From Herbihabitans rhizosphaerae (GTDB lineage: Bacteria > Actinomycetota > Actinomycetes > Mycobacteriales > Pseudonocardiaceae): a stretch of 64,000 nt of DNA. Shown here piece by piece: positions 1-7,851 of the stretch. The first letter of the stretch is position 1. Every line of letters starts with the position of its first letter. The notes below the pieces were generated by a model. That model was not told the DNA's origin. It saw only the letters and a list, made by a program, of their open reading frames with translations, and did not search any database. Both the position numbers and the translations under genes were made by a program. The stretch spans positions 434,001-498,000 of the forward strand of contig NZ_SGWQ01000001.1 of assembly GCF_004216555.1 (NCBI RefSeq), in the 5' to 3' direction.

Positions 1-612
1 GCCGAGCACCGTCGGCGCGGCCGGAAGCGCGAAATACCTGGTCAGCACCGTGTCCACGTGCGGGCCGATGAGGTTGGTCAGGCGCAGCGTGGACACGGTC
101 ACGTCGGGCCGCCGCCGCGCGAAGCCGCGCACGTAGCCCTCGATCTCCACCGCGTCCCGCGCGTACCCGTGCCCGTTCTCCTGCCGCAGATCGCCGTCCT
201 CGGTGAACACCGCGGGCGCCCGCGCGCTGGAGCCGTACACCGCCGCCGTGGACTTGACCACGAGCTTGCGCACCTGCGGCGAGCGCTGGCACGCGGCCAG
301 CAACTGCATCGTGCCGATCACGTTCATCTCTTTGAGCAACGTGCGGCGCGCCGGGCCGGCCGGGTGCGCGGTGGTCGACGCGTGCACCACCGTGTCCACC
401 TTGGCCGAGCTGATCACCTTGGCGATCAGCGGGTTGCGGATGTCGGCCCGCACGAACTCGGCGCGCCCCATCCGGCGCAGCAGGTCCTTCGGCGGCGGCG
501 CGGTGTCCACGCCGAGCACGCGTTCGACGTTCGGATCTCGGGCGAGCCGGGCGGCGAGGTTGCCGCCCAGGTATCCACCGACACCGGTCACCAGAACGAC
601 TGAGGGCGTCAT
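1..612 (-). CDS. NAD-dependent epimerase/dehydratase (GalE2-like), cut by window edge
   Basis: The first 204 residues are visible; the reading frame is still open at base 1, so the C-terminus lies outside the window. The ATG at 612 opens with MTPSVVLVTGVGGYLGGNLA, a Rossmann start with the GxxGxxG nucleotide-binding pattern of extended short-chain dehydrogenases. Further on are DIRNP (nucleotide-binding Asp region) and VVHAST (a VxHxA-type strand). The family interconverts or dehydrates nucleotide sugars in the cytoplasm. The next genes upstream are bS22, a small HTH gene and proC, the same order I recall for Rv0501 (galE2)-Rv0500B-Rv0500A-proC in M. tuberculosis. The substrate cannot be read from the sequence; despite the galE2 name, UDP-galactose epimerase activity is not implied. 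Confidence 0.85.
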   Translation of the reverse strand, partial: MTPSVVLVTGVGGYLGGNLAARLARDPNVERVLGVDTAPPPKDLLRRMGRAEFVRADIRNPLIAKVISSAKVDTVVHASTTAHPAGPARRTLLKEMNVIGTMQLLAACQRSPQVRKLVVKSTAAVYGSSARAPAVFTEDGDLRQENGHGYARDAVEIEGYVRGFARRRPDVTVSTLRLTNLIGPHVDTVLTRYFALPAAPTVLG

Positions 613-787
613 ACGACACATCCTGCGTGGGGGTTGGCGCTGAGGAGCCCAAGGCTACCGGTCCCGGCGTCCAAGAACAGGGGGAGAAACATTGTATTAA
701 CGCAGGTCACACGGGTTGTTTGGACAATCACCCGATTGGCGGCGGGACATAGGACCCTGCATTCACATGCTGGACACCGAGACAGCG

Positions 788-820
788 ACACGCCCGCATC
801 GACGATCGATGCGGGCGTGT
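788..820 (-). terminator. 15-bp perfect hairpin downstream of bS22 gene
   Basis: Arms 788-802 and 806-820 are exact reverse complements with a 3-nt loop (CGA). The hairpin lies 20 bp past the stop of the minus-strand bS22 gene. No U-tract is evident, as is common in actinobacteria. It would end the short bS22 transcript before the galE2-like gene. Confidence 0.7.
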
Positions 821-839
821 GCGAAGCGTGAGCGAGGGC

Positions 840-941
840 TTACTTGCCCAATTTGCGACGCTGAACCCTGGTCTTGCGAAGAAGCTTGCGGTGCTTCTTC
901 TTCGACATGCGCTTGCGACGCTTCTTGATGACCGAGCCCAT
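840..941 (-). CDS. Small ribosomal protein bS22 (33 aa)
   Basis: ATG at 941 gives a 33-residue, extremely basic peptide starting [20 protein letters not shown] and ending in RRKLGK. Size, composition and sequence match the tiny actinobacterial 30S subunit protein bS22 (AURKAIP1/COX24-like; Rv0500B in M. tuberculosis, from memory). It binds rRNA in the small subunit. It lies between an HTH gene and the galE2-like gene, as in mycobacteria, and is followed by a perfect hairpin. Almost half of the residues are Lys or Arg. Confidence 0.93.
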   Translation of the reverse strand: MGSVIKKRRKRMSKKKHRKLLRKTRVQRRKLGK

Positions 942-1071
942 GCGTGTCCCTAGCTACTCGTAATGATCATGCGGCTTTCGCGTGGCGCCGCGCGCGAAGG
1001 TCTGCGGCGCGACACGAGCACGAACGACTTGTCAGGGTACTTGACGGCGGATGACACCCGAGCTAGTGGGG

Positions 1072-1299
1072 TCAGCCAGCGTCGAAGTACGCGTTGCGCA
1101 GGTACTCGTGCGCGGCCTTCTCCGGCACCCGGAACGACTTGCCGACCCGCACCGCCGGCAGCTCTCCGGAGTGCACCAGCCGGTACACCGTCATCTTGGA
1201 CACCCGCATCAGCTTCGCCACCTCGGCCACGGTCATGAACTGCACCTGGCCGACCGTCGCCGTGGTCGGGCTGTTCGTCTCGCTCTTCTTCGCCTGCAT
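1072..1299 (-). CDS. Small helix-turn-helix (MerR/excisionase-type) protein
   Basis: A 75-residue protein from the ATG at 1299, preceded by AAGGG about 10 nt upstream. Residues from about 22 read MTVAEVAKLMRVSKMTVYRL, an excisionase/BldC-type winged helix that recognises DNA, followed by the usual GELPAVRVGKSFR wing. An in-frame GTG at 1365 would add 22 residues, but the shorter form fits the roughly 77-residue Rv0500A-type family better. Its conserved place between proC and the bS22 gene suggests a housekeeping regulator; targets are unknown. It is probably transcribed from the 490-bp gap upstream. Confidence 0.88.
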   Translation of the reverse strand: MQAKKSETNSPTTATVGQVQFMTVAEVAKLMRVSKMTVYRLVHSGELPAVRVGKSFRVPEKAAHEYLRNAYFDAG

Positions 1300-1365
1300 C
1301 TCCCACGCGCCCTTCGGCACATGTCGCGCCGCCAGGCTTCCCCACCGGGCGGTACCGACACGCAC

Positions 1366-1788
1366 GTGCTACTCCCGAGCGTAGCGGGACTGGAGTGACT
1401 CGTGCGACACCACAGCCGCATCCAGGGCCGAAATCCACGGAATCGGGCTAACAGGGCGTTAGGATGCGGGCCTTTTTATCGAGGGCAAGGTCGCCGAGTC
1501 GGCTTCGCCGACGGCCTGTGGTTGTTTTGCTTGGGTGGTTGGGGGCCGCGAGGTGGGTGGCTGAGTTGATTGGTGGTCCAGCCACGCCACCTCCACGACA
1601 GCGGGCTCGTTCCTCGCCCGCTGTCCCTCCGGCGTCGTAGGGGCGACCGCCCTCGACAATGAGGGCGACCTCAGCGTGGTTTGCGCTCGGTGCGGTCAAC
1701 ACACCCGGCTGCGTGAAGTCGGTAGGTGGGTAGGTGGGCCGAGGGGTAGGTGGGCCGCAGGTAGGTGGGCGCTGCCCGTTACTTCTCG
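1366..1788. other. Non-coding gap between proC and the small HTH gene
   Basis: No convincing gene here. It holds a 7-bp GC stem (1648-1654/1661-1667, loop 6 nt) that could end the proC transcript, and a cluster of G-rich repeats at 1722-1769 described separately. Long open frames here are extensions of antisense frames. The promoter for the HTH and bS22 genes presumably lies here or just upstream of 1299. Confidence 0.6.
1722..1769. repeat. Four copies of GTAGGTGGG
   Basis: Exact 9-mers at 1722-1730, 1730-1738, 1746-1754 and 1761-1769; spacings are 8, 16 and 15 bp, so it is a loose cluster. It lies 20-70 bp past the proC stop codon. Short G-tracts on the plus strand could make it a G-quadruplex former; no function is known to me. 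Confidence 0.65.
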
Positions 1789-2598
1789 TTACTCCTCGTG
1801 GGCTTTGCCCAGCTCCTCGGAGCGATCCCGGGCCGCCTCGATCGCAGCCAGCAGCGCAGCCCGCACGCCGTGCCGCTCCAGCTCCCTGATCGCCATGATC
1901 GTGGTGCCGGCCGGCGAGGTGACCGCCTCGCGCAGGGTCACCGGGTGCTCGCCGGTCTCGGCGAGCATCGCCGCCGCGCCGACCGCCGACTGGATGATCA
2001 GCTTCTCCGCGACCGCGCGCGGCAGGCCGAGCAGGATGCCGGCGTCGATCATCGCCTCGACCAGGTAGAAGAAGTACGCCGGCCCGGAGCCGGACAGCGC
2101 CGTCACCGCGTCCTGCTGCGACTCCGGCACCCGGACCACCTGGCCCACGACGGACAGCAGCTCCTCGACCGTGGACAGGTGCGCAGGCGTGGCGTGCCGG
2201 CCGGCGGAGATCGCGCTCATCGCCTCCCCGACCACCATCGGCGTGTTCGGCATGACCCGCACGACCGGCACGCCGTCCGGCAGCCGCCGGTCGTACAGCG
2301 CCGTGGGCAGGCCCGCGCACAGCGACACCACGAGCGTGTCGTTGGTGATCGCCGGGGCCAGTTCGTCCAGCAGCGGCTCGATGTCCTGCGGCTTGACCGC
2401 GACCACCAGCACGTCGGCCTGCTTCGCCGCGGTCGGGACGTCCACCGCGCGCACGCCGTAGCGCTTGGTCAGCTCGACGGACCGCTCCGGGTGCCGCTCG
2501 GTGAACAGCAGGTCAGTCGGCGCGCGCCCGCCGTGCAACAGGCCGGACAGCAACGCCTCGCCGATCTTGCCGGCGCCGAGAACCGCGATCGTGCTCAT
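1789..2598 (-). CDS. proC: Pyrroline-5-carboxylate reductase
   Basis: The protein has 269 residues, normal for ProC, which reduces pyrroline-5-carboxylate to proline with NAD(P)H in the cytoplasm. The N-terminus has the dinucleotide-binding GAGKIG (residues 8-13), followed by VVAVKP (65-70), MPNTP (116-120), SGSGPAY (169-175) and the C-terminal family signature REAVTSPAGTT (223-233). All typical residues appear present. A proline dehydrogenase gene sits two genes upstream, so the two directions of proline metabolism are encoded close together. Two dyad elements (2632-2649, 2748-2769) precede the gene and may regulate it. Confidence 0.97.
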   Translation of the reverse strand: MSTIAVLGAGKIGEALLSGLLHGGRAPTDLLFTERHPERSVELTKRYGVRAVDVPTAAKQADVLVVAVKPQDIEPLLDELAPAITNDTLVVSLCAGLPTALYDRRLPDGVPVVRVMPNTPMVVGEAMSAISAGRHATPAHLSTVEELLSVVGQVVRVPESQQDAVTALSGSGPAYFFYLVEAMIDAGILLGLPRAVAEKLIIQSAVGAAAMLAETGEHPVTLREAVTSPAGTTIMAIRELERHGVRAALLAAIEAARDRSEELGKAHEE

Positions 2599-2631
2599 GC
2601 GGCCAAGCCTGCCATGGCGGCCCGGTTGCGT

Positions 2632-2649
2632 ACTTTAGCGGGCTAAAGT
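2632..2649. promoter_or_regulatory. Dyad operator-like site, proximal to proC
   Basis: ACTTTAGC-GG-GCTAAAGT is a perfect 8-bp inverted repeat centred about 42 bp upstream of the proC start. A near copy lies at 2748-2769. The twin arrangement and AT-rich arms in GC-rich DNA suggest a transcription factor binding site. A second, unrelated palindrome (GTCAACT-CTC-AGTTGAC, 2677-2693) lies between them. Confidence 0.6.
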
Positions 2650-2747
2650 CCCCGGGAAATCGCCGCTTTCACGGGCGTCAACTCTCAGTTGACCAGCTCA
2701 GTGGCCTGTGGATGCCGTAGTTGACACAGCGGACGGCTCATGCGTGC

Positions 2748-2769
2748 GTACTTAAGCCCGCTAAAGTAC
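2748..2769. promoter_or_regulatory. Dyad operator-like site, distal copy
   Basis: GTACTTAAGC-CC-GCTAAAGTAC has 10-bp arms with a single mismatch and shares GTACTT-AGC/GCTAAAGT with the site at 2632-2649. It begins one base past the thioesterase stop (2771, minus strand), so it could instead act as a weak terminator hairpin, but sequence sharing with the proximal site favours an operator pair. Confidence 0.55.
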
Positions 2770-2770
2770 G

Positions 2771-3595
2771 TCAGGTCACCGTGGAGAGGGCGAGCTGGCG
2801 CGCCTGGCAGACCAGCCGACCGGTGGAGTCGACGACCGTGGCGTCCGCGTCGAACCACATGCCGTGCACCGCCCGGCAGTCCACCTGCACCCGCAGCCAC
2901 CCCGGCGACGGGCGAGAGCGCACCAGCGAGGTCATCTGCACGGTCGGCGACCAGCCCAGCCGGCCGAGGTTGAACGTCACCGGCATCGCGATGTCCCCCG
3001 CGACCAGCGCGAACAGCGGCTCGGGCTGCTCGCCGTGCGGACGAACCCACAGCCGCAGCCGCAGCGGATCGCCGATCTGACCGTGCAGGAACCCGGCGCC
3101 GTGCGGGTCCAGCCGCACGTCGCACGCCGTGGCGATGCGCACCACGTTCGCCGACGGCAGCGTGGCCAGCTCCACCGCGTTGCCCGGCGGCTCTGGCGGC
3201 TGGTTGGGCAGGTCCGTCCAGGCGGCCCGGTCGCGCGGCAGGTGCCCGGTGGTGACCATCGCCTCCACGCACGTGCGCCCGCGCTGCTCCAGGTGCACCG
3301 AGACCACGGTGACCCGCCGGCCGGTCTTGCGGACCTCGGTGCGCAGCAGCGCCGGCCCGATCCCCGGCGGACGCAGGAACTGCGCGCTCACCGCCAGCGG
3401 CTCCAGCGGCCGGGGGCCGTCGCCGGGCCGCACGTCCACCGCGGCCTTGGCCAGCAGCGCGGACAGGAACCCGCCGTGCGGCTTGCCGCCGACCGTCCAC
3501 TCCCCGGGTAACTCCACGGTGTAGGTGCCGTCCCCCAACGCGCGGACGGCGAGCGCGGCGCCGAAGGGTGGCGCGGTCTCCCGTGCGGCACTCAC
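2771..3595 (-). CDS. Acyl-CoA thioesterase-like double hot-dog protein
   Basis: A 274-residue protein starting at GTG 3595, which overlaps the stop of the preceding proline dehydrogenase gene (GTGA); this coupling decides the start. The N-terminal half has GGKPHGGFLSALL, a typical hot-dog segment of TesB-like thioesterases, then a paired second hot-dog domain containing HGMWFDADATVVD. The family hydrolyses or binds acyl-CoA thioesters. It occupies the place of Rv0499 in the M. tuberculosis order (from memory). The substrate is unknown and no clear catalytic residue can be assigned from sequence alone. Confidence 0.75.
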   Translation of the reverse strand: MSAARETAPPFGAALAVRALGDGTYTVELPGEWTVGGKPHGGFLSALLAKAAVDVRPGDGPRPLEPLAVSAQFLRPPGIGPALLRTEVRKTGRRVTVVSVHLEQRGRTCVEAMVTTGHLPRDRAAWTDLPNQPPEPPGNAVELATLPSANVVRIATACDVRLDPHGAGFLHGQIGDPLRLRLWVRPHGEQPEPLFALVAGDIAMPVTFNLGRLGWSPTVQMTSLVRSRPSPGWLRVQVDCRAVHGMWFDADATVVDSTGRLVCQARQLALSTVT

Positions 3596-4518
3596 GAACG
3601 GCTTGCCAGCGCGCGGAGGAAGAAGGCCATGTTGGCCGGGCGCTCGGCGAGCCGGCGCATCAGATAGCCGTACCACTGCTCGCCATAGGGGACGTACACC
3701 CGCACCGTGTGTCCCTCCCCAGCGAGCCGCAGCTGTTCGTCCGGCCTGATCCCGTACAGCATCTGGAACTCGAAGCTGCCCGGCTTACGATCGTGCCACT
3801 TCGCCCGCTCCGAAAGGATCTCCACGAGACGTGGATCATGCGTGGCGAACATCGGATAGCCGTCACCGGCGAGCAGCGCGTTGGCGCAGCGCACGTAACC
3901 GACGTCGATCTCGTGCTTGTCGGCGAACGCCACCTGCTCCGGCTCGGCGTAGGCGCCCTTGCACAGCCGCACCCGCGATCCGGACCCGGCCAGCCGCGCG
4001 CAGTCGTCCAGGGTGCGGTGCAGGTAGGACTGCAGCACCGCGCCGGTCCACGGCCAGGTCCTGCGCAGCTCGTCCAGGATGCGCAGGGTCGAATCGGTGG
4101 TGGTGTGGTCCTCCATGTCGAGGGTGACCGTCGTGCCGGCCTGTTCGGCGGCCGCACAGATCCGCGAGGCGTTGTTCAGCGCCAGCGTCTCGTCCAGCAG
4201 CTGCCCGACGGCGGACAGCTTCACGCTCACCTCGGCGCGTTCGGCGAGGTTCTCGGCGTGCAGCCGGTCGAGCAGTTTCAGGTATGCCTGCACGGTCTGC
4301 TCGGCGAGCTCGGCGTCGGTGGTGTCCTCGCCGAGGTAGTCGAGGGTGACGGTGAGGCCGGAGTCGACCAGCGTCCTGGTCACCGTGATCGCCTCGGCCG
4401 TGGTCTCCCCCGCGACGAACCGCCGCACCACGTCCCGGCTGATCGGGGTGGTGGCGACGAGCTTGCGGATGGCGTCGTTCCCAGCGGCGGCGAGGATCAG
4501 AGAGCGCAACGGGTTCAC
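3592..4518 (-). CDS. Proline dehydrogenase (monofunctional)
   Basis: A 308-residue protein from GTG 4518 (VNPLRSLILAAAGNDAIRKL), the usual length of single-domain actinobacterial PRODH. This FAD enzyme oxidises proline to pyrroline-5-carboxylate. Visible motifs are SVKLSAVG, TLDMEDH, RLCKGAYAEP (substrate/FAD-loop region), FATHDPRL and the C-terminal YLMRRLAERPANMAFF with the paired Arg residues that hold the proline carboxylate. The stop overlaps the thioesterase start by four bases. No pyrroline-5-carboxylate dehydrogenase gene is seen in the window. PRODH is not at this place in the M. tuberculosis order I recall, so it looks inserted into the block. Confidence 0.95.
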   Translation of the reverse strand: MNPLRSLILAAAGNDAIRKLVATTPISRDVVRRFVAGETTAEAITVTRTLVDSGLTVTLDYLGEDTTDAELAEQTVQAYLKLLDRLHAENLAERAEVSVKLSAVGQLLDETLALNNASRICAAAEQAGTTVTLDMEDHTTTDSTLRILDELRRTWPWTGAVLQSYLHRTLDDCARLAGSGSRVRLCKGAYAEPEQVAFADKHEIDVGYVRCANALLAGDGYPMFATHDPRLVEILSERAKWHDRKPGSFEFQMLYGIRPDEQLRLAGEGHTVRVYVPYGEQWYGYLMRRLAERPANMAFFLRALASRS

Positions 4519-4558
4519 GCGCAGACTGTACGACCAGCGGTTTCCGCGTGAACACCCG

Positions 4559-5362
4559 CTACCGGCCCACATGTCCTTCCTGATCGAGGTGCAGCCTCGC
4601 GAACAGCAGCGCCTCGGCGAGATCGCGAACCCGCTCAGCCGATGTTCGAGCACGCCTCGTGTTGATCTCGAGCACGACCTGACCGGTGAACCCGTCACGC
4701 ACCAGCGCCTCGCACACCTCGGCGCACGGCTGGTCGCCGCGTCCCGGCACCAAGTGCTCGTCGCGCGGCAGGCCGGTGCCGTCGGCCAGGTGCAGGTGCC
4801 GCAGGCCCTCGCCCATGCGCTTGGCCAGCTCCAGCGCGTCGGCGCGGGCGGCGGCGGTGTGCGACAGGTCCAGGGTGTAATTGGCGTGGCCCACATCGGT
4901 CGGGTCGATCGACGGGCGGAACGCCGAGACGGTCTGGCCCAGCCGCTGCACCGGGAACATGTTCTCCACCGCGACCGCCACCCCGGAGTGCTCCTCCAGC
5001 TCGGCCACCAGGTCGGCGAACGAGTCGGCGTAGCGGCGCTGCCAGCGAAACGGCGGGTGCACCACGACCGTGCGCGCGTCCAGCTCCTGCGCGGCCTCGA
5101 CCGACTTGCGCAGCCGCACCTCCGGGTCCGGCGACCAGATCCGCTGAGTGATCAGCAGGCAGGGCGCGTGGATCGCCATGATCGGCACGTTGTGCCGGCG
5201 GGACTGCCTGCGCAGCGCGCCGACGTTCTGGCTGAGCGGGTCGGCCCAGACCATCACCTCGACGCCGTCGTAGCCGAGCTCGGCGGCCAGGCTGAACCCG
5301 CTGGACGCGGTCTGCGGCCACACCGACGCGGTGGACAGTCCGATCGGGATGCCCGCAACCAT
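4559..5362 (-). CDS. Sugar phosphate isomerase/epimerase (AP endonuclease 2-type TIM barrel)
   Basis: A 267-residue protein. The ATG at 5362 shares one base with the stop of the upstream membrane-protein gene (TGATG), so the two are coupled. It has the xylose isomerase-like TIM barrel pattern: ELGYDGVEVMVW near the N-terminus, MAIHAPCLL, VVVHPPFRW, VAVENMFP (metal-ligand Glu), LDLSHTAA (ligand Asp/His), LRHLHLADG (ligand His) and VVLEINTRR (ligand Glu). These suggest a metal site is intact. It corresponds to Rv0498 in position. The substrate is unknown. Confidence 0.88.
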   Translation of the reverse strand: MVAGIPIGLSTASVWPQTASSGFSLAAELGYDGVEVMVWADPLSQNVGALRRQSRRHNVPIMAIHAPCLLITQRIWSPDPEVRLRKSVEAAQELDARTVVVHPPFRWQRRYADSFADLVAELEEHSGVAVAVENMFPVQRLGQTVSAFRPSIDPTDVGHANYTLDLSHTAAARADALELAKRMGEGLRHLHLADGTGLPRDEHLVPGRGDQPCAEVCEALVRDGFTGQVVLEINTRRARTSAERVRDLAEALLFARLHLDQEGHVGR

Positions 5363-6762
5363 CAGTGGTGCAGTAGCAACAACGCGGCCGGAGACACCGT
5401 CACCACCAGCCCGACCAGGACGGCGAGCACCGTGGTCTGCAGGTCGTCGGCCCTGCGGATCTTCCGCACCACCCAGACCAGCCCCACGGTGACCACCAGG
5501 GCGACGACGAGCGCGGCGGCCGGCAGCGCGCCCCACAGCCAGCTGAAGCCGAGCCAGACGGCCGCGCCGACGACCAGGCCGACGCCGACCTGCATCGCCA
5601 CACCCGCCCACTCGCGGCCAGGAGACGAGGTCTCCCGCTGCTCGTCGGCGTCCTCGTCGTAGTCGTCGTCGAGTTCGGGCTCGTAGGCGGTGTAGCCCGA
5701 TTCCTCGTCGGTGGCGGCGAACTCCTCGGGGAGGGCCTGGTAGTCCTCCGAGTACTGGTCGTCGCGGTAGTCCTCGCCGTACCGGTCGTCGCGGGTGTAG
5801 TCCTCGGCATACCCGTCGGCGTAGGTCTCCTCGGCGGGCTCGGGTGGCGCGGGCGGCGGTTCGGAGCCGAAGCCGCCGGCGGTGGGATTCGGCCGGCTGA
5901 CGAACGCAGCCGCGGCGGCGGACTTGCGCTGTACGGGCGGCACGCCTGGACGAGTCGGCGGCGGGCCGTGCTGAGTGGGCGCCTCGCTGTCCGCGGGTTC
6001 CTCACCCATCCCGCCGAACCAGTTCGGCATGTCGCTGGTCGGCGCGGCGGTACCGATGAACGGCTCGCGCTTGCCCGGACCACCGAGCGCGTCGGGTGCC
6101 CGGTCCGGCGGGCGTGGCGGCGGCTGCGGGGTGGTCGGCTCCGGCTCGTCGGCGACCGGTTCGAGCGGGCGGCGCGCGGTGCCGGGCACCCGGCGCGGCA
6201 GCGTGGGGCCGCGGCCGGGGCGACCGCGCAGACCGGCGGGCGGCTCCGCGTCGGGCTTGCGCCGCCTCGGCTCCTCGGCCGGCACCCTCGGCAACTGCTG
6301 GGTGGACGGCTCCTCGACCGGCGGCGGGTCCCCGCCGAGACGGCCGGCCAGCGAGTTGCGCGGCGTGCGCTTCGGCGGTTCGCGGCGCTCTCGGCGCGTC
6401 GGGGGCGGCTCGACCGGCTCCATCGCGGGAGCCGTCGCGGCCGGTGGCGGAGGCGGCGGGGCGGCCCTCGGCGGTTCGCGGCGCTTCGGCGGCTCGACCA
6501 CCCGGGGTGGTTCGGCGGCGCGCGGTGGTGGATCGACGGATCGGGTTGTCTCGGGCTCCGGCTCCGGCTCGCGCGGCTCGGCGGCGTGCGGGTGCTCGTC
6601 ACCGCTCTGGATGCGCTCGATGATCGCCTGCGGCGCGGTGTCACCGGCCTCCTCGGCACGGCGGCGTCGGCGACGGGGGGTACGCGCCGAGTCGCCACCG
6701 TGCTGAGCCAGCAACTCCGCAACGGTGCGCTGGGTGCGCTCCGATCCGCTCTCTCGACTCAT
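5362..6762 (-). CDS. Pro-rich membrane protein (Rv0497-like)
   Basis: A 466-residue protein from ATG 6762, preceded by GGTGGAG; a GTG at 6783 would add seven residues. Residues 1-40 hold a conserved-looking start (SERTQRTVAELLAQHG) and an Arg patch. Residues about 50-330 are a low-complexity Pro/Glu/Arg linker, followed by an acidic, Tyr-rich stretch (EDYTRDDRYGEDY type). About three hydrophobic segments fill the C-terminal 90 residues, ending in LLLHH. The topology suggests a long disordered cytoplasmic tail on a membrane anchor. Position matches Rv0497. Function is unknown. Confidence 0.85.
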   Translation of the reverse strand: MSRESGSERTQRTVAELLAQHGGDSARTPRRRRRRAEEAGDTAPQAIIERIQSGDEHPHAAEPREPEPEPETTRSVDPPPRAAEPPRVVEPPKRREPPRAAPPPPPPAATAPAMEPVEPPPTRRERREPPKRTPRNSLAGRLGGDPPPVEEPSTQQLPRVPAEEPRRRKPDAEPPAGLRGRPGRGPTLPRRVPGTARRPLEPVADEPEPTTPQPPPRPPDRAPDALGGPGKREPFIGTAAPTSDMPNWFGGMGEEPADSEAPTQHGPPPTRPGVPPVQRKSAAAAAFVSRPNPTAGGFGSEPPPAPPEPAEETYADGYAEDYTRDDRYGEDYRDDQYSEDYQALPEEFAATDEESGYTAYEPELDDDYDEDADEQRETSSPGREWAGVAMQVGVGLVVGAAVWLGFSWLWGALPAAALVVALVVTVGLVWVVRKIRRADDLQTTVLAVLVGLVVTVSPAALLLLHH

Positions 6763-6828
6763 CAACTCCACCGTGCCCTGCACCGGTTAACCCGTCCAGT
6801 GTCCACCAGAACACGGCGGGTCCGGACA

Positions 6829-7791
6829 TCAACCACCATTCTGAGCTGTACCAGTCTGGCCTGCTCCGTCGGTGTGGTCCAAACGGCGCAGGATCACACC
6901 TTCGCGCAGGGCCCACGGACAGATCTCCAACTCGGTCAGCGACAGCGCCTTCATCGTGGCCTGGGCCACCAGCGCACCGGCCAAGAGCTGGTGCGCACGG
7001 CTCGGGCTGACGCCCTCCAACTCGGCCAGATCCGCCGCCGACATGCGGGACACGAACGCCAGCAACTGCCGCAATCCGGTGTCGGTGAGCGCCCGGCGCA
7101 CCCGCGATCCGGCCGACGACGGCGCCGCGCCGGTCAGCCGGGCCAGCGAGCGGAACGTCTTGGAGGTGGCCACCGCGCGGTCCGGCTCGCCCAACTTGTG
7201 GATCTTCTTCGCCACCGGGGCCAGCTCGTCGGCCAGCCACTCGGTGGTCTCCTCGATGTCCTTGCGCTGCGGCGGGTCGCTGGAGAAGCGCTTGCGGGTG
7301 AGCCGCCCGGCGCCCAGCGGCAGCGACACGGCCAGCGTCGGGTCCTCGTCGAAACCGGTGGCGATCTCCAGCGAGCCGCCGCCGATGTCCAGCACCAGCA
7401 GCCGGCCCGCCGACCAGCCGTACCACCGGCGCGCGGCCAGGAAGGTGAACCGCGCCTCGTCCTCGCCGGACAGCACGCGCAACTCGACGCCGGTCTTGTC
7501 GGCCACGAAGTCGAGCACGTCGCCGGCGTTGTTGGCCTCGCGCACGGCGGACGTGGCGAACGCCATCATCTCCTCGCAGCCGAGCGCCTCGGCCGACCGC
7601 TTCGCCGCGTTAACCGTCTCCACCAGCTCTTCGGCACCGATCTTGGACAGCCGTCCGTCCGGTGTGATCCGCTCGGCCAGCCGCAGCACGGTCTTCTCCG
7701 ACCGGGTCGGCATCGGGTGGGCGCCGCGATGGGCGTCCACCACGAGCAGGTGCACGGTGTTCGAACCGACGTCTAGCACCCCAAGTCGCAC
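6829..7791 (-). CDS. Ppx/GppA-family phosphatase
   Basis: A 320-residue protein from GTG 7791. It starts VRLGVLDVGSNTVHLLVVDA, the ASKHA phosphate-1 motif of exopolyphosphatase/pppGpp phosphatases. Also visible are TSAVREANN, VLSGEDEARFTFLAA (catalytic Glu region) and LVLDIGGGSLEIA (phosphate-2). Length matches short mycobacterial-type Ppx proteins that lack the C-terminal HD domain. It hydrolyses polyphosphate or (p)ppGpp-type ends; which one cannot be told. Position matches Rv0496. It diverges from the SARP regulator gene with only 60 bp between starts, so the promoters must overlap. Confidence 0.93.
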   Translation of the reverse strand: MRLGVLDVGSNTVHLLVVDAHRGAHPMPTRSEKTVLRLAERITPDGRLSKIGAEELVETVNAAKRSAEALGCEEMMAFATSAVREANNAGDVLDFVADKTGVELRVLSGEDEARFTFLAARRWYGWSAGRLLVLDIGGGSLEIATGFDEDPTLAVSLPLGAGRLTRKRFSSDPPQRKDIEETTEWLADELAPVAKKIHKLGEPDRAVATSKTFRSLARLTGAAPSSAGSRVRRALTDTGLRQLLAFVSRMSAADLAELEGVSPSRAHQLLAGALVAQATMKALSLTELEICPWALREGVILRRLDHTDGAGQTGTAQNGG

Positions 7792-7851
7792 ACGCTCGAC
7801 CGTACCTGGGATCGACCGCAACGGATCGCGCCGAGGGGGCGTCTTAGTGGC

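Noticed and set aside
1648..1667. 7-bp stem as a confident terminator of proC
   Set aside because: Too short and with no other support; mentioned only within the gap entry.
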